Positions 47,478 to 56,857 of a stretch of DNA of 64,000 nt are shown here, piece by piece. This stretch comes from an uncultured Roseibium sp. (lineage in GTDB: Bacteria; Pseudomonadota; Alphaproteobacteria; Rhizobiales; Stappiaceae), in assembly GCF_963669205.1 (NCBI RefSeq), contig NZ_OY769915.1:3756001-3820000 (forward strand), written 5' to 3'. The notes under the pieces were generated by a model that was not told the origin of the DNA, searched no databases, and saw nothing but the letters and a program-made list of their open reading frames with translations. Each line of letters begins with the position of its first letter. Position 1 is the first letter of the stretch. A program made the position numbers and the translations under genes.

Positions 47478-47963
47478 TCACCAGTGCTCGGTGCCGGGCG
47501 CACCCTTCGGCACCCCCCGGAGGTTCGCCGTGATCCATCCGCCGTAGAATTTGCCTGCCTGGGCGTCGACGGTCAGGTCACCGACCTGGCAGCTGTCCAT
47601 CTTGTCCGCATAAAAGGCCAGGTGATTCCGGATCTCCAAAAAACTCTGTGAGGGATTTTCATACCACCACGCGGCACACCGCCCGGTTCGGCCCCCGACC
47701 CGCACATCGAAGTAGCGCGCAAAGCCTTTCCATTCGCAAAAGCTCCTGCCGGATGCCGGCACCAGGTCGCAGGCAACGTCTTCCGGCGGGATGTAATAGG
47801 TGGGTGGATGATGCGTCTCCAGGACCCGGTAGGCCCGGACACTGTCCACGATCAACGTGTCGGCAAAGACGATGCGGATCCGCTGCGGCACGGCCTCGAC
47901 GAGCGGCGGCCGCGGATAGGACTGCACGTTTTCGACCGGCAGTACGGGACCATCGCTGCTCAT
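47478..47963 (-). CDS. DUF427 family protein
   Basis: A 161-residue protein that is a full DUF427 domain: HHPPTYYIPPEDVACDLV near residue 50, SFCEWKGFARYFDVRVGGRT, AAWWYENP, HLAFYADKMDSCQVGD and FYGGWITANLRGVPKGAPGTEHW at the end. The fold is a small beta-rich one; activity is unknown though the Pfam entry is also called NTP_transf_9. It overlaps the DUF4149 gene by 4 bp (ATGA), the last of a four-gene overlapping run. Confidence 0.9.
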   Translation of the reverse strand: MSSDGPVLPVENVQSYPRPPLVEAVPQRIRIVFADTLIVDSVRAYRVLETHHPPTYYIPPEDVACDLVPASGRSFCEWKGFARYFDVRVGGRTGRCAAWWYENPSQSFLEIRNHLAFYADKMDSCQVGDLTVDAQAGKFYGGWITANLRGVPKGAPGTEHW

Positions 47964-48349
47964 ACGAACCTCGCAAGTACATAGGCGGCTGCGGCGATGT
48001 GGGCGAGCGTGATTAGAACGGACAGGCCGTGCAGGATCTTGAACCGTCCCTTGCTGCCCTCATCGGTCGCCCTGTTGATCGCCGGCATCAGGATCTGGCG
48101 TGTCGGGATGGTCGAAAGCGCGACCGCCGCCATGATCGACGCCGACACAAGGTCTCCGGCAAACAGACACAGCGCCGCAAGCGCTGAAACGCCGAGTACA
48201 AACAGATAGAAGTACGGAAAGGCCCGACGGATGGTGGGACTGGCGACGTCCGGCGGCAGGGCCGTAAACACGAAGGCTGCGAACCCGAACGCATAGAGCA
48301 CCATGCCCCCGAACAGCAGCGCACACAAAAGAAGTGCAAGTGTCTCCAT
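47960..48349 (-). CDS. DUF4149-like membrane protein
   Basis: A 129-residue protein with four hydrophobic helices (residues about 5-30, 45-65, 67-82, 108-127). SPTIRRAFPYFYLFVLGVSA and the spaced prolines and arginines fit DUF4149-type proteins, whose function is unknown. It overlaps the methyltransferase gene by one base (TGATG) and the DUF427 gene by four. A 287-codon frame that continues further upstream here is in the shadow of the methyltransferase gene; METLALL is the natural start. Confidence 0.72.
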   Translation of the reverse strand: METLALLLCALLFGGMVLYAFGFAAFVFTALPPDVASPTIRRAFPYFYLFVLGVSALAALCLFAGDLVSASIMAAVALSTIPTRQILMPAINRATDEGSKGRFKILHGLSVLITLAHIAAAAYVLARFV

Positions 48350-49224
48350 CAATCGGCTTCCCTTTTCCTCGCGATGTCTCCGCCTATGAAAGACGCGCTG
48401 CCTTCGCGCGCCGGCACGGTCCGGCCTGGCTTTGCCGGGCGTGGCAGCATGTAGGGCACCTGCGCGCGGTAAAGCGCGAACCGCGCACCGTAGACTGCCT
48501 GAAATCTGCGCTCCTTCAACATCGGGGCGAAGACGCAATAGGCTGTCAGAATCACCGCGAGCCCCAGCTGATCCGGGGTCCACACCGGCACGGTCCAGAG
48601 GGTCAGTGCGAAGGCGGCATAGATCGGTTGGCGTATCAGCCGGAACAGTCCCCTGTCCGGCATGTCGGGAAAGACGGGTCTGACTTTCGCCATGAGCGAC
48701 ATCCACCCGAGCGCTCCGGACTGGACCTCCGCCCCTGCATCCAAACTCGCCTTGATGAGAAGCATCCAGGCGGCACCATAGGCAGCGCTGAGGAGCCAGA
48801 AGGCGGTTCCGTCCGCCTGCCACCAGACCACACCGGAGGGAGACCAGAGCGCGAACAGGGCGAGCAACTGGGCCGAAGCGATCGTGGCATAGGTTGTCGT
48901 TGACAGGACGCCGCCATGGGGGCCCGGCACAAGGCGCACCAGCAGCCGGCGGCCGGGCTTTGTCAGAAGGAAGGAATGCACGAGGGGAAACTGGAGGATC
49001 AACAGCAAATTGACGAGTGCAGCCCAGGGCCAGGCAACCGTTCCGAAGCCGAGTTGCATGCCGAAGAACATGGCGCTCATCATCGCGATCACCGCCATCG
49101 CAAAGACGAGATGACAGAGCACCCCGGAGAAAAGCGCAAGACCAATCCGCGCGCGGCCCGGTGCGGGCCTGACCGCTCCCAGAACAAGCCGTGTGAGACC
49201 GGCAATGCGTGGATCATCAAGCAT
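48349..49224 (-). CDS. NnrU/isoprenylcysteine methyltransferase-like membrane protein
   Basis: A 291-residue integral membrane protein with about six helices. The C-terminal FRLIRQPIYAAFALTLWTVPV near residue 195 and LKERRFQAVYGARFALYRAQVPYMLP near 245 match the SAM-binding and catalytic region of ICMT/PEMT-type membrane methyltransferases (R-x-P-x-Y, E-R-x(6)-Y), a group that includes NnrU. It overlaps the FAD oxidoreductase gene by 8 bp and touches the DUF4149 gene, so all are in one transcript. The acceptor is unknown. Confidence 0.78.
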   Translation of the reverse strand: MLDDPRIAGLTRLVLGAVRPAPGRARIGLALFSGVLCHLVFAMAVIAMMSAMFFGMQLGFGTVAWPWAALVNLLLILQFPLVHSFLLTKPGRRLLVRLVPGPHGGVLSTTTYATIASAQLLALFALWSPSGVVWWQADGTAFWLLSAAYGAAWMLLIKASLDAGAEVQSGALGWMSLMAKVRPVFPDMPDRGLFRLIRQPIYAAFALTLWTVPVWTPDQLGLAVILTAYCVFAPMLKERRFQAVYGARFALYRAQVPYMLPRPAKPGRTVPAREGSASFIGGDIARKREAD

Positions 49225-50164
49225 TCAGCTCCCCCAGAAGATCCTCGGCAATCGCCTTGCCGCTCATCCAGGCCGCTTCCACACGGGCGTCAAGACACCA
49301 GTCACCGCCGAGATAAAGCGTACCGGCTTCATTGCGGCAGAACGGTTTGCCGAACGGTTCTTCGACCCGCGCATAGCGCCAGCGATGGGCGCGTCTGTGC
49401 AGCACGCTCGAAGGGTCCAGACGCAAGACACCGCAGAGACGGAGCAGCATTTCCTGCGCAACGTCGTCCGGCTCTCGCTCCAGGTTCCTTTCGCTCCAAT
49501 CCGCACTGGCCTGAACGATCCAGCTGTTCGTATCGGGCCGCCCAGGTTTGGAGCTGTTGAGCGCGATCCAGGCGAGATAGCTATCGGGCGCAGAACGGCT
49601 CGTGAAGGGAATGTCGTGTTGGTCTGCAAAGGCCGCCATCAGCGTCCAGCAGGGCGACATGCGCACGCCGGCGACCGCTTTCGACAGCGGGTGTTCTGCG
49701 CCGATCAGGTCGACGGTCTGCGGTTGCGGAGCCGTGATGATGATCCGGTCGAACTCAAAAACGCTGTCCAGATTGGTGGCCGCTCGCCAGCCGCTCGCGT
49801 CGGCGCAAAGTTCTGTCAAACGCGTGTTGCGCCTGATATCGAGTCCTTCGGCGAGCGACTTCGCAATCGCGTTCATCGATGGGGTCCCAACAATGACCTC
49901 CCGCTCAGCACCCGTCCAGTTGCCCGCCGTGCCTTCGCCGCTCAGGCGCGCGATCACATCACGAAAGTCGGCGCTTCTGGCGGTGATGAACTGGGCACCG
50001 TGGTCAAACTGGAAACCTTCATCGGTCCGGCGCGTGGCAACGCGTCCGCCGACACCCCGCCCCTTCTCCAGAATTACCGGTGAGTACCCGTGCTGATGAA
50101 GAACGCGCGCGCAGGAGAGCCCGGCCATGCCTGCGCCGACAATACCGATCGCGTATCTTTCCAT
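49217..50164 (-). CDS. renalase-like NAD(P)/FAD oxidoreductase
   Basis: A 315-residue flavoprotein. It opens AIGIVGAGMAGLSCARVLHQHGY (FAD dinucleotide motif, residues 5-27) and continues with VILEKGRGVGGRVATRR and FDHGAQFITARS, the hallmark of the renalase/bacterial FAD-dependent oxidoreductase group; the C-terminal YLGGDWCLDARVEAAWMSGKAIAEDLL closes the FAD site. Bacterial members oxidise aberrant dihydronicotinamide isomers; that role is plausible here but not proven. ATG 50164. It is the first gene of the overlapping run to DUF427. Confidence 0.85.
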   Translation of the reverse strand: MERYAIGIVGAGMAGLSCARVLHQHGYSPVILEKGRGVGGRVATRRTDEGFQFDHGAQFITARSADFRDVIARLSGEGTAGNWTGAEREVIVGTPSMNAIAKSLAEGLDIRRNTRLTELCADASGWRAATNLDSVFEFDRIIITAPQPQTVDLIGAEHPLSKAVAGVRMSPCWTLMAAFADQHDIPFTSRSAPDSYLAWIALNSSKPGRPDTNSWIVQASADWSERNLEREPDDVAQEMLLRLCGVLRLDPSSVLHRRAHRWRYARVEEPFGKPFCRNEAGTLYLGGDWCLDARVEAAWMSGKAIAEDLLGELNA

Positions 50165-50374
50165 CAGCGCACCGCCAACGCTGATTTCAAGGCACTGTCG
50201 CGGCAAATACGCGTCACGGGACGCATTGCGTCTTTGATCGTACGGGATCCGGATGACTTCATGGCACCACCAACCTGATTTCTTGTGTTGGTGTTACGCG
50301 TAAAGAGACGTTTTGGATGGCGGCAATCGGACGCAGAAACTCAGGAAACCATGGAACTCGCCGGATGGTCGGCC

Positions 50375-51799
50375 TTACCCGGTGATCGCCTTGAGTTCCA
50401 GAAAGTCTTCGAGGCCGAATTCGCCGTATTCTCGGCCATTGCCGGATTGCTTGTAACCGCCGAAGGGAACATCCCAGTCCGGGCCTGCCCCGTTTATGTA
50501 GACGCTGCCTGCCCTGAGTTTCCGCGAGACACGTGTTGCGCGTTCCGGATCACCGGTCTGGATATAGGCGGCAAGGCCATAGGGCGTGTCATTGGCCATC
50601 TGAACGGCTTCTTCCTCCGTTTCGAACGGGATCATCACCAGGACGGGTCCGAAGATTTCGTTGCGGGCGATTGACATCTGGTTGGTGACATCCGCGAAGA
50701 CCGTTGGCTTGACGAAATACCCCGTCTCGTGGCCTTCCGGTTTTCCCGGGCCGCCCGCCACCAGCCGCGCACCGTCTGCGACACCGCGTTCGATGTGCCC
50801 CTGGATGCGTTCATACTGGAGTTCGCTGATCACCGGTCCGATGTGGTCACCGGGCTCTGCCGGGTCACCGACCCTGGTTTCCGGCGCGATTTTCTCTGCA
50901 AGCGCGACGACCTTCTCATAAACGCTGTTTTCGACGAGCAGCCGCGTCGGCGCGTCGCAGGACTGCCCCGTGTTGGAAAAGCAGCTTTCCAGCGAAAAGC
51001 GCACCGCCGTCTCCAGATCCGCGTCCGCGAATACAAGGTTCGGTGATTTTCCGCCAAGTTCCAGGGCAACACGTTTGACGGTCGGTGCTGCGCTCTGCGT
51101 CACCGCGACCCCGGCCCGGGTCGACCCGGTGAAGGACATCATGTCGATATCCGGATGCGCGGACATCGCCGCCCCGACCCCGGGCCCATCTCCGTTGACG
51201 AGATTGAAGACACCGGCCGGACAGCCCGCCTCGTCCAGGATCTCCGCAAACAGCAATCCGGAAAGCGGAGCGATTTCGCTCGGCTTCAGCACCATCGTGC
51301 ACCCTGCCGCGAGCGCCGGGGCGACCTTGGCGGCAATCTGGTTGATCGGCCAGTTCCAAGGGGTGATGAGACCGCAGACACCGATCGGCTCATGTCTGAG
51401 AACGCTGCCGCCCCGCGGGCTCGGACGCTCGAACCGGTGCGACGTCAGAGCCTCCAGGGTCGCCTGCAAGTGCCCGGTACCGGCGGGTGTCTGCTGTTCG
51501 CGCACGAAGTCCGCCGGCGCCCCCATTTCCAGCCGGATGGCCTCGTCCATATCCGCAGACCGGCGCTCATAGATGTCGATGATCCGCTGCAACAGCGACG
51601 CCCGTTCTTCGACGCTTATCCCGAACCAGGAACCAAAGGCGCGATTTGCGGCCGCGACCGCGCGCTCGACATCTGCAGCGGCACCGAGAGAGATGACGGC
51701 GACAGGTTTCTCGGTCGCCGGGTTGATCACTGCAAGGTCCCTCGCCTCTGCCGGATCAACCCAATTGCCGTCGATATAGAACTGCCGCTTTTCGATCAT
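50375..51799 (-). CDS. aldehyde dehydrogenase family protein
   Basis: A 474-residue NAD(P)-dependent enzyme. The catalytic glutamate lies in KRVALELGGKSPNLVF near residue 245, the catalytic cysteine in CFSNTGQSCDAPTRLL near 283, and the coenzyme fold in PWNWPINQIAAKVAPALAAGC near 145. EIFGPVLVMIPFETEEEA is the standard C-terminal region. Its start codon overlaps the stop of the 3-hydroxyisobutyrate dehydrogenase-like gene by one base, so the two form an operon. The aldehyde is unknown. Confidence 0.93.
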   Translation of the reverse strand: MIEKRQFYIDGNWVDPAEARDLAVINPATEKPVAVISLGAAADVERAVAAANRAFGSWFGISVEERASLLQRIIDIYERRSADMDEAIRLEMGAPADFVREQQTPAGTGHLQATLEALTSHRFERPSPRGGSVLRHEPIGVCGLITPWNWPINQIAAKVAPALAAGCTMVLKPSEIAPLSGLLFAEILDEAGCPAGVFNLVNGDGPGVGAAMSAHPDIDMMSFTGSTRAGVAVTQSAAPTVKRVALELGGKSPNLVFADADLETAVRFSLESCFSNTGQSCDAPTRLLVENSVYEKVVALAEKIAPETRVGDPAEPGDHIGPVISELQYERIQGHIERGVADGARLVAGGPGKPEGHETGYFVKPTVFADVTNQMSIARNEIFGPVLVMIPFETEEEAVQMANDTPYGLAAYIQTGDPERATRVSRKLRAGSVYINGAGPDWDVPFGGYKQSGNGREYGEFGLEDFLELKAITG

Positions 51800-52791
51800 C
51801 AGCCTGCCGCTTTCCGCAAAAACTCTTCGGTCCCGGTGCCGCGAGCCGGCACGACCTCATATCCGGCTTCTTCAGGCTCGCCGTCAAGCATTTCCGCAGG
51901 GAAGCCAGGTGCGGTTATGTCCAGCCCCGTCGCGTCCTCAAGCCGGCGTATGATGTTGGGCGAGAACTCCCTTGTGCCGTAGCGCCCGATGGCGTCGGCA
52001 AACAGCGTGTTGAGCAGCGGAGACAATTCCAGCGGCACGTCATGCGCGTCGGCGATCGACTGGAACAGGCCGATATCCTTGGCCACCAGATCCATGGTGA
52101 AGGAAATGTCGCGGGATCCGTTCAGGATCACCTGGCTCTCGGTCTCGTGGACAAAGGAGTTTCCGGAAGAAATGCGGATCGCCTCGTAGGAGGTGTTCAG
52201 GTCCATGCCGGCCGCCTTGCACGTGACCAGCGCCTCGGCAAGCGAAACGAGGTTGGCAGTGGCAAGGTAGTTGGTCACCACCTTCAGGACGGAGGCGCTG
52301 CCGATGCCGCCTGTGTGCAGGACGCGCCGGCCAAGCACCGTCAGAAGCGGCAGAACCTTTTCAAACGTATTCCTTTCACACCCGGCGAAGATGGAGATGT
52401 TCCCAGTCGCCGCGCGGTGGCATCCCCCGGAAACCGGGCATTCGATCGCCTCGCCACCCCGGGCAATGACAAGATCGGCGAGACGGCGCGTTTCGCCGGC
52501 ATCGGTGGTCGACATTTCCGCCCAGACCGTGCCAGGTCCGATGCCCTCCAGGATCCCTTCCGGTCCCTCGACAACGGTGGAACAGGCCGCCGGGCTCGGC
52601 AGGCAGGTGATGACAATGTCGCAGGTTTCCGCCAGTTGCTTGGGGTTTTCACCCCGCTTTGCCCCAGCGGCCACAAACTGTTCCATGAGATCGCTGTTCA
52701 GATCCAAAACCGTGAGAGCGTGGCCGTTGCGCAGGATGCTGCCCGCAAGTTTGCCGCCGACATTTCCCAGCCCGATGAAGCCGATATGCAT
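51799..52791 (-). CDS. 3-hydroxyisobutyrate dehydrogenase-like NAD(P) oxidoreductase
   Basis: A 330-residue beta-hydroxyacid dehydrogenase. IGFIGLGNVGGKLAGSILRNGH at residue 3 is the nucleotide-binding motif; ECPVSGGCHRAATGNISIFAGC near 120 is the substrate-binding signature, and GSASVLKVVTNYLATANLVSLAEAL near 168 has the catalytic lysine (K of KxxxN). With the aldehyde dehydrogenase after it, it may oxidise a hydroxy acid or alcohol in two steps. ATG 52791 has GGAG upstream. A longer frame to 53079 runs into the divergent LysR gene. Confidence 0.9.
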   Translation of the reverse strand: MHIGFIGLGNVGGKLAGSILRNGHALTVLDLNSDLMEQFVAAGAKRGENPKQLAETCDIVITCLPSPAACSTVVEGPEGILEGIGPGTVWAEMSTTDAGETRRLADLVIARGGEAIECPVSGGCHRAATGNISIFAGCERNTFEKVLPLLTVLGRRVLHTGGIGSASVLKVVTNYLATANLVSLAEALVTCKAAGMDLNTSYEAIRISSGNSFVHETESQVILNGSRDISFTMDLVAKDIGLFQSIADAHDVPLELSPLLNTLFADAIGRYGTREFSPNIIRRLEDATGLDITAPGFPAEMLDGEPEEAGYEVVPARGTGTEEFLRKAAG

Positions 52792-52906
52792 GTTCTGCTC
52801 CTTGCCATGTTGAAGTGCACTCAGGAAGCAGGTTGCGTCACGCCGAGCCAAAAGAGAAACGATATAATCAGTGGACATTACCTGAAATTTTTTATCAAAT
52901 AATCCC

Positions 52907-53797
52907 ATGCAAGCCCTCCCGAACCTGCTCTGGCTCAGAAGTTTCGAAGCCGCCAGCCGCCTGCGCAGCTTCACCGCGGCGGGTAACGAACTCGGACTGA
53001 CGCAAGCTGCAATCAGCACGCACATCAGCGCGCTCGAAACCCAGCTCGGACACCAGCTCCTTGAACGCACGACACGCAAGATCGAATTGACCGCGAGCGG
53101 CAGGGCCTATTTGCCGGCCGTACGCAAGGCGCTCCAGGAACTGGCGGTCTCGACCGAAGGCCTGTTCGGCAACCGGACGACCGGTTCCGTGACCATCCGT
53201 GCCCCGATTTCAGAAGGCGTCCTGCTCATCGCGCCTGCATTGCCGGCTTTTCGCGAAACGCACCCGGACATCGAGATCCGGCTCCTGTCCGCGATCTGGG
53301 CGAATACGGTGCTTGAGACCGGCATTGATATCGAAATCCGCCTCGGCGACGGCAACTGGCCGGGCATGCGGGCAGAGCCCCTGGGTACGGAGTTCATTGT
53401 CCCGGTTTGCCACCCGGAACTGAAAAATAGCTTTAAAAAATTATCAGACCTTATTGAAACTGATAGAATTCATACACTTGGCTTCGACGATCACTGGTCA
53501 CGTTATTTCGACGCGTTGGGCCTTGAAACTCCGCCGGAAGGATCATCGATCACTGTCGATACGTCGCTGGCCGCGGTTGAACTGGCAGCCGCGCAAAGCG
53601 GGGTCGCATTGCTGCTGGAACGCGTCGCCCTGAGCCTGGTCGCGAGCGGCCGGCTCGTCATTCCGTTCGAGCCGAAGATACCGTCCGTCCAGACCCACTA
53701 TCTGCTGCAGCGTGACGCGGACCGGCCCCGTAAACCGGCTGCCCGGACCGTCGAGAACTGGCTGCGAAGGCTGTTTGCCGGCACCGGGTATACCTAG
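52907..53797 (+). CDS. LysR family transcriptional regulator, GcvA-like
   Basis: A 296-residue regulator. Residues 5-65 are the winged helix (FEAASRLRSFTAAGNELGLTQAAISTHISALE), followed by the periplasmic-binding-type effector domain with the GcvA-like LLIAPALPAFRETHPDIEIRLL. It is divergent from the dehydrogenase pair with 115 bp between the starts, the usual arrangement for LysR control, so it probably regulates those genes in response to the hydroxy acid or aldehyde involved. Confidence 0.92.
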   Translation: MQALPNLLWLRSFEAASRLRSFTAAGNELGLTQAAISTHISALETQLGHQLLERTTRKIELTASGRAYLPAVRKALQELAVSTEGLFGNRTTGSVTIRAPISEGVLLIAPALPAFRETHPDIEIRLLSAIWANTVLETGIDIEIRLGDGNWPGMRAEPLGTEFIVPVCHPELKNSFKKLSDLIETDRIHTLGFDDHWSRYFDALGLETPPEGSSITVDTSLAAVELAAAQSGVALLLERVALSLVASGRLVIPFEPKIPSVQTHYLLQRDADRPRKPAARTVENWLRRLFAGTGYT

Positions 53798-53817
53798 GGC
53801 ACGGATCCTGCCCGAGA

Positions 53818-54759
53818 TCACTCGGCTGCAAACAGCTTTGCCGTCATTGCGAGACTGGCACCGCACGGTTCTTCCGCCTCTCCGGCTTCGTCACCTGCCG
53901 CGCGCTCCGACGGGCGCAGGTTGACAAAGTCGTAGAGTGCGCGATCAAGCAAATGCGACGGACGCGTATGGCCGAGCGCTCTCGCCATGACGCCGAGGCG
54001 GCCCGGCGATTGCTTTTCCCAGCCCTGCAGCATCCGCTTCACCTCCTCGCGCTGCAGCCCGTCCTGGGAGCCGCACAGGTTGCACGGTATGATCGGAAAC
54101 TGCATGCCCGATGCGAATTTCGCGATGTCGCGTTCGGCGCAATAGGCAAGCGGACGCAGGACCAGCAGATCGCCCTCATCATTGACGAGTTTCGGCGGCA
54201 TGGACGCCAGACGGCCACCGTGGAAAAGGTTCATGAAGAAGGTTTCGAGAATGTCTTCCCGATGGTGACCGAGGACGATTGCCTCGCAGCCCTGTTCGCG
54301 GGCAATGCGGTAGAGAATGCCGCGCCGCAGGCGCGAGCACAGCGAACAATAGGTCTGATGTGCGGGGATCTTGTCGGTCACGATGGAATAGGTATCCTCG
54401 CGCACGATGATGTGCTCGATCCCGTTATCCTCAAAGAACTTCGGCAGAATATCGGTCGGGAACCCCGGCTGCGCCTGGTCCAGGTTGCAGGCGACCAGAT
54501 CCACCGGCAGCAATCCGCGCCAGTGGAGTTCGATCAGCACCGCCAGCAGCGTGTAGCTGTCCTTGCCGCCGGACAGGCAAACCAGCCACTTGGGTCTTTT
54601 CTGCTGAGAGGCATCCTTGGGCAGCATGCCGAAATCGTCCATCGCCTCGCGCGCCTGCCGCAGCAGACGCTTGCGCAGCTTCTTGAACTCCACGCTGGAC
54701 GGCACGTTTCGCAGGAGCGCCGGCACATCCGTGGTGTTGGTATCGGTTAAGTCATTCAT
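53818..54759 (-). CDS. ttcA: tRNA 2-thiocytidine(32) synthetase
   Basis: Thiolates C32 of certain tRNAs using ATP and a [4Fe-4S] cluster. The PP-loop WLVCLSGGKDSYTLLAVL near residue 60 binds ATP; the cysteine pairs in HQTYCSLCSRLRRG near 135 and IIPCNLCGSQDGLQ near 225 coordinate the cluster and are typical of TtcA. The 313-residue length fits. ATG 54759; the longer frame to 54789 adds ten residues that are less likely. It ends convergent with the LysR gene. Confidence 0.94.
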   Translation of the reverse strand: MNDLTDTNTTDVPALLRNVPSSVEFKKLRKRLLRQAREAMDDFGMLPKDASQQKRPKWLVCLSGGKDSYTLLAVLIELHWRGLLPVDLVACNLDQAQPGFPTDILPKFFEDNGIEHIIVREDTYSIVTDKIPAHQTYCSLCSRLRRGILYRIAREQGCEAIVLGHHREDILETFFMNLFHGGRLASMPPKLVNDEGDLLVLRPLAYCAERDIAKFASGMQFPIIPCNLCGSQDGLQREEVKRMLQGWEKQSPGRLGVMARALGHTRPSHLLDRALYDFVNLRPSERAAGDEAGEAEEPCGASLAMTAKLFAAE

Positions 54760-54918
54760 CGCAAGGGCCCGGGCAGCAGGACGTGTCAAGTGTCGCGCTG
54801 ATTTAGCCGAACAGGCCGGACTTGAAAAGACCTGTCCGAAGGCAGGCCTTCTCTGGTGCGATGGGTGACGCCGGTGGCGCTGCCGTGCGCGGGGTCCGGG
54901 CAGCGCCGCCTTTTCGGC

Positions 54919-56817
54919 TCAGACCGCGCGGTAGCGCTGCGCGACGGTGTCGAAGGCAAAACGCGTGTCGACGCCCCTGATCTCGGCGATCAGGTCGAAA
55001 TTGTCGCTTCCGGTGGACGAATAGCCTTCATCGACGAAGAGGCGGCCAAGACCGTCCGACGCGATACTGCCCCACCAGCGATACCGCGCCCCGCCAACGG
55101 GACCTGCGATTTCGACCGCCTGCCCGGCAAGCGACGAGACGCGAAACAGGATCGCCATTTTCGACAGGATGCCGTCTGCATCCGCCCGCAGCGGCTGTGC
55201 CGACACAAGCGCCTGCTGCAACACAAAGGTCGAGTGGGCAGCCACCAGCTGCGGGCTGATATCAATCAGTGCGCGGACTTCAAGGGGCCGCCACCGTTCG
55301 ACCTCCCGGCGGAAGGCGACGGAGCGCCGGTTGCCGCCGACGCCGAAGAGCGCACCGGCAAGCGCCGGAATGTCGGGCCGGTTGCCGATACGCTGCGTGG
55401 CCGGACGTCCGGGCGCATCCTGCTGCGGACTGCCGGTTGTCCGAAGCGCGTTTCTGAGCTCGTCCGGCGTGAACACGGGCCTGTTTCTGGCACGCGCCAT
55501 GCCCTGTACGCAGGCAAGCGCACCGGTGACGATCGGCGACGCACTTGATGTTCCGGAGAACGTGTCCGTGTACCAGAGGTCTTCGTCGGTGCCGCCCTGC
55601 AAGTCGCCGTAGCCGCAGGTCGTGACCTCCCGGCCCCAGCCTTGCGCATCCACCAGTGCACCGTAGTTTGAAAATCCCAGCCGCGACCTGTCGGGCCCAT
55701 GATTGCGGCCATGGGTGCCGGGAGGCGGCGCGCCAGCCCCGGCCACGATGGCCCCGGAATCGCGGTTGGTCCTGCGGAACGGGTTGGTCCATCCGGCCGG
55801 AAAACCGAAGCCCGGTGTTTCGTAAAGGGCATCGTCGAGATCTTCGGCGCCGTTTCCGGCGGCTTCCACGACAATGATCCCCCGCCGCGCGGCGTTGAGA
55901 ATGGCAGCGAAATCATCAGGCCACCATTCAACGGCGATGTAACCACGCTGGTCCGGCCGCAGTTGAAAATTGTGCCTTGGCCCCGGCCGGTGCATTTCCA
56001 GAAGCAGGATATCTCCCGCGCCCAGCCTGGCGGCTGCATGATTGATCGCGCCGGCCGACCCGAGCGTGCGGTGTGAAACCGCCGTGCAAATCGCCTCTGG
56101 AGAAATCCCGGTGACACCGAACGGGTTCTCGTCACCGCCATACTCACCCAGAACTGCGGTCCCGTGATTACGCCAGCTTACATCGTTGAACTCCACACCG
56201 CCGACAACGCCGCCTTGGCGCTCGATCAGGTCTTCGTGGCTGAAACGCCACGCCCCCTCAATGTCGGTGATGTGGATGCCGGTGCCGCGTCCGCCGGCCT
56301 GGCTCCATGCCCAGCGCGCGTCAACGCCTGCCGGTGCCGGGTCCAGATAGATCTGCCGGGCGATGAAGTCAGGCGTTGCAGGCGGTGGAACATCCGGCAT
56401 CGCGACCATCGCATTCATGGCACCGGAGACATCGGGCGCCTCTTCGGGCAGTTCTGCGGGCGGCTTGATATAGACGGCTTCGAATATGTCGTTTTCCAGA
56501 AGCTCTTTCTGCAGATCCTCAAGATCCGCATCCGGCGCGGACAGCTTGTAAAAGCCGGAGAGGCTTTCCAGCGGAGCCATCGCGGAAGGCGCCTGTGCCG
56601 CAACGGCCGCATCCACGCGTTCTTCCGAAGGTCCGAACAGGGGTGTCGCGATACAATTGTGTTTCTTGAACGCCTTTTCCGCTTTTGCGGTTTTCGATCC
56701 GCCGAGGGACCGCAGACTTGCGCCTGCAACGCGCAGTCCGACATCCGGCTTGGCAAGCGCAATCAGTTCGGGATGACGCCCCTGTGGTGCAGCTACTTTA
56801 CGTGTCTTCCTGGCCAT
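54919..56817 (-). CDS. S8 family subtilisin-like serine peptidase
   Basis: A 632-residue peptidase. The triad is present: aspartate in GIHITDIEGAW near residue 188, histidine in WRNHGTAVLGEYGG near 217, and serine in FSGTSSASPIVTGALACVQG near 420, with the oxyanion asparagine in EAAGNGAEDLD near 310. The N-terminal 150 residues hold a propeptide-like part ending DIFEAVYIKPPAELP, and the last 130 residues form a beta-rich C-terminal domain. No signal peptide is visible (start MARKTRKVAAPQGRH). A small gene 40 bp upstream encodes a protein resembling that propeptide end. Confidence 0.9.
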   Translation of the reverse strand: MARKTRKVAAPQGRHPELIALAKPDVGLRVAGASLRSLGGSKTAKAEKAFKKHNCIATPLFGPSEERVDAAVAAQAPSAMAPLESLSGFYKLSAPDADLEDLQKELLENDIFEAVYIKPPAELPEEAPDVSGAMNAMVAMPDVPPPATPDFIARQIYLDPAPAGVDARWAWSQAGGRGTGIHITDIEGAWRFSHEDLIERQGGVVGGVEFNDVSWRNHGTAVLGEYGGDENPFGVTGISPEAICTAVSHRTLGSAGAINHAAARLGAGDILLLEMHRPGPRHNFQLRPDQRGYIAVEWWPDDFAAILNAARRGIIVVEAAGNGAEDLDDALYETPGFGFPAGWTNPFRRTNRDSGAIVAGAGAPPPGTHGRNHGPDRSRLGFSNYGALVDAQGWGREVTTCGYGDLQGGTDEDLWYTDTFSGTSSASPIVTGALACVQGMARARNRPVFTPDELRNALRTTGSPQQDAPGRPATQRIGNRPDIPALAGALFGVGGNRRSVAFRREVERWRPLEVRALIDISPQLVAAHSTFVLQQALVSAQPLRADADGILSKMAILFRVSSLAGQAVEIAGPVGGARYRWWGSIASDGLGRLFVDEGYSSTGSDNFDLIAEIRGVDTRFAFDTVAQRYRAV

Positions 56818-56857
56818 GGTGTTTCCTCCTGCTTGGAAGACGAACCGGCCGGCAGAA

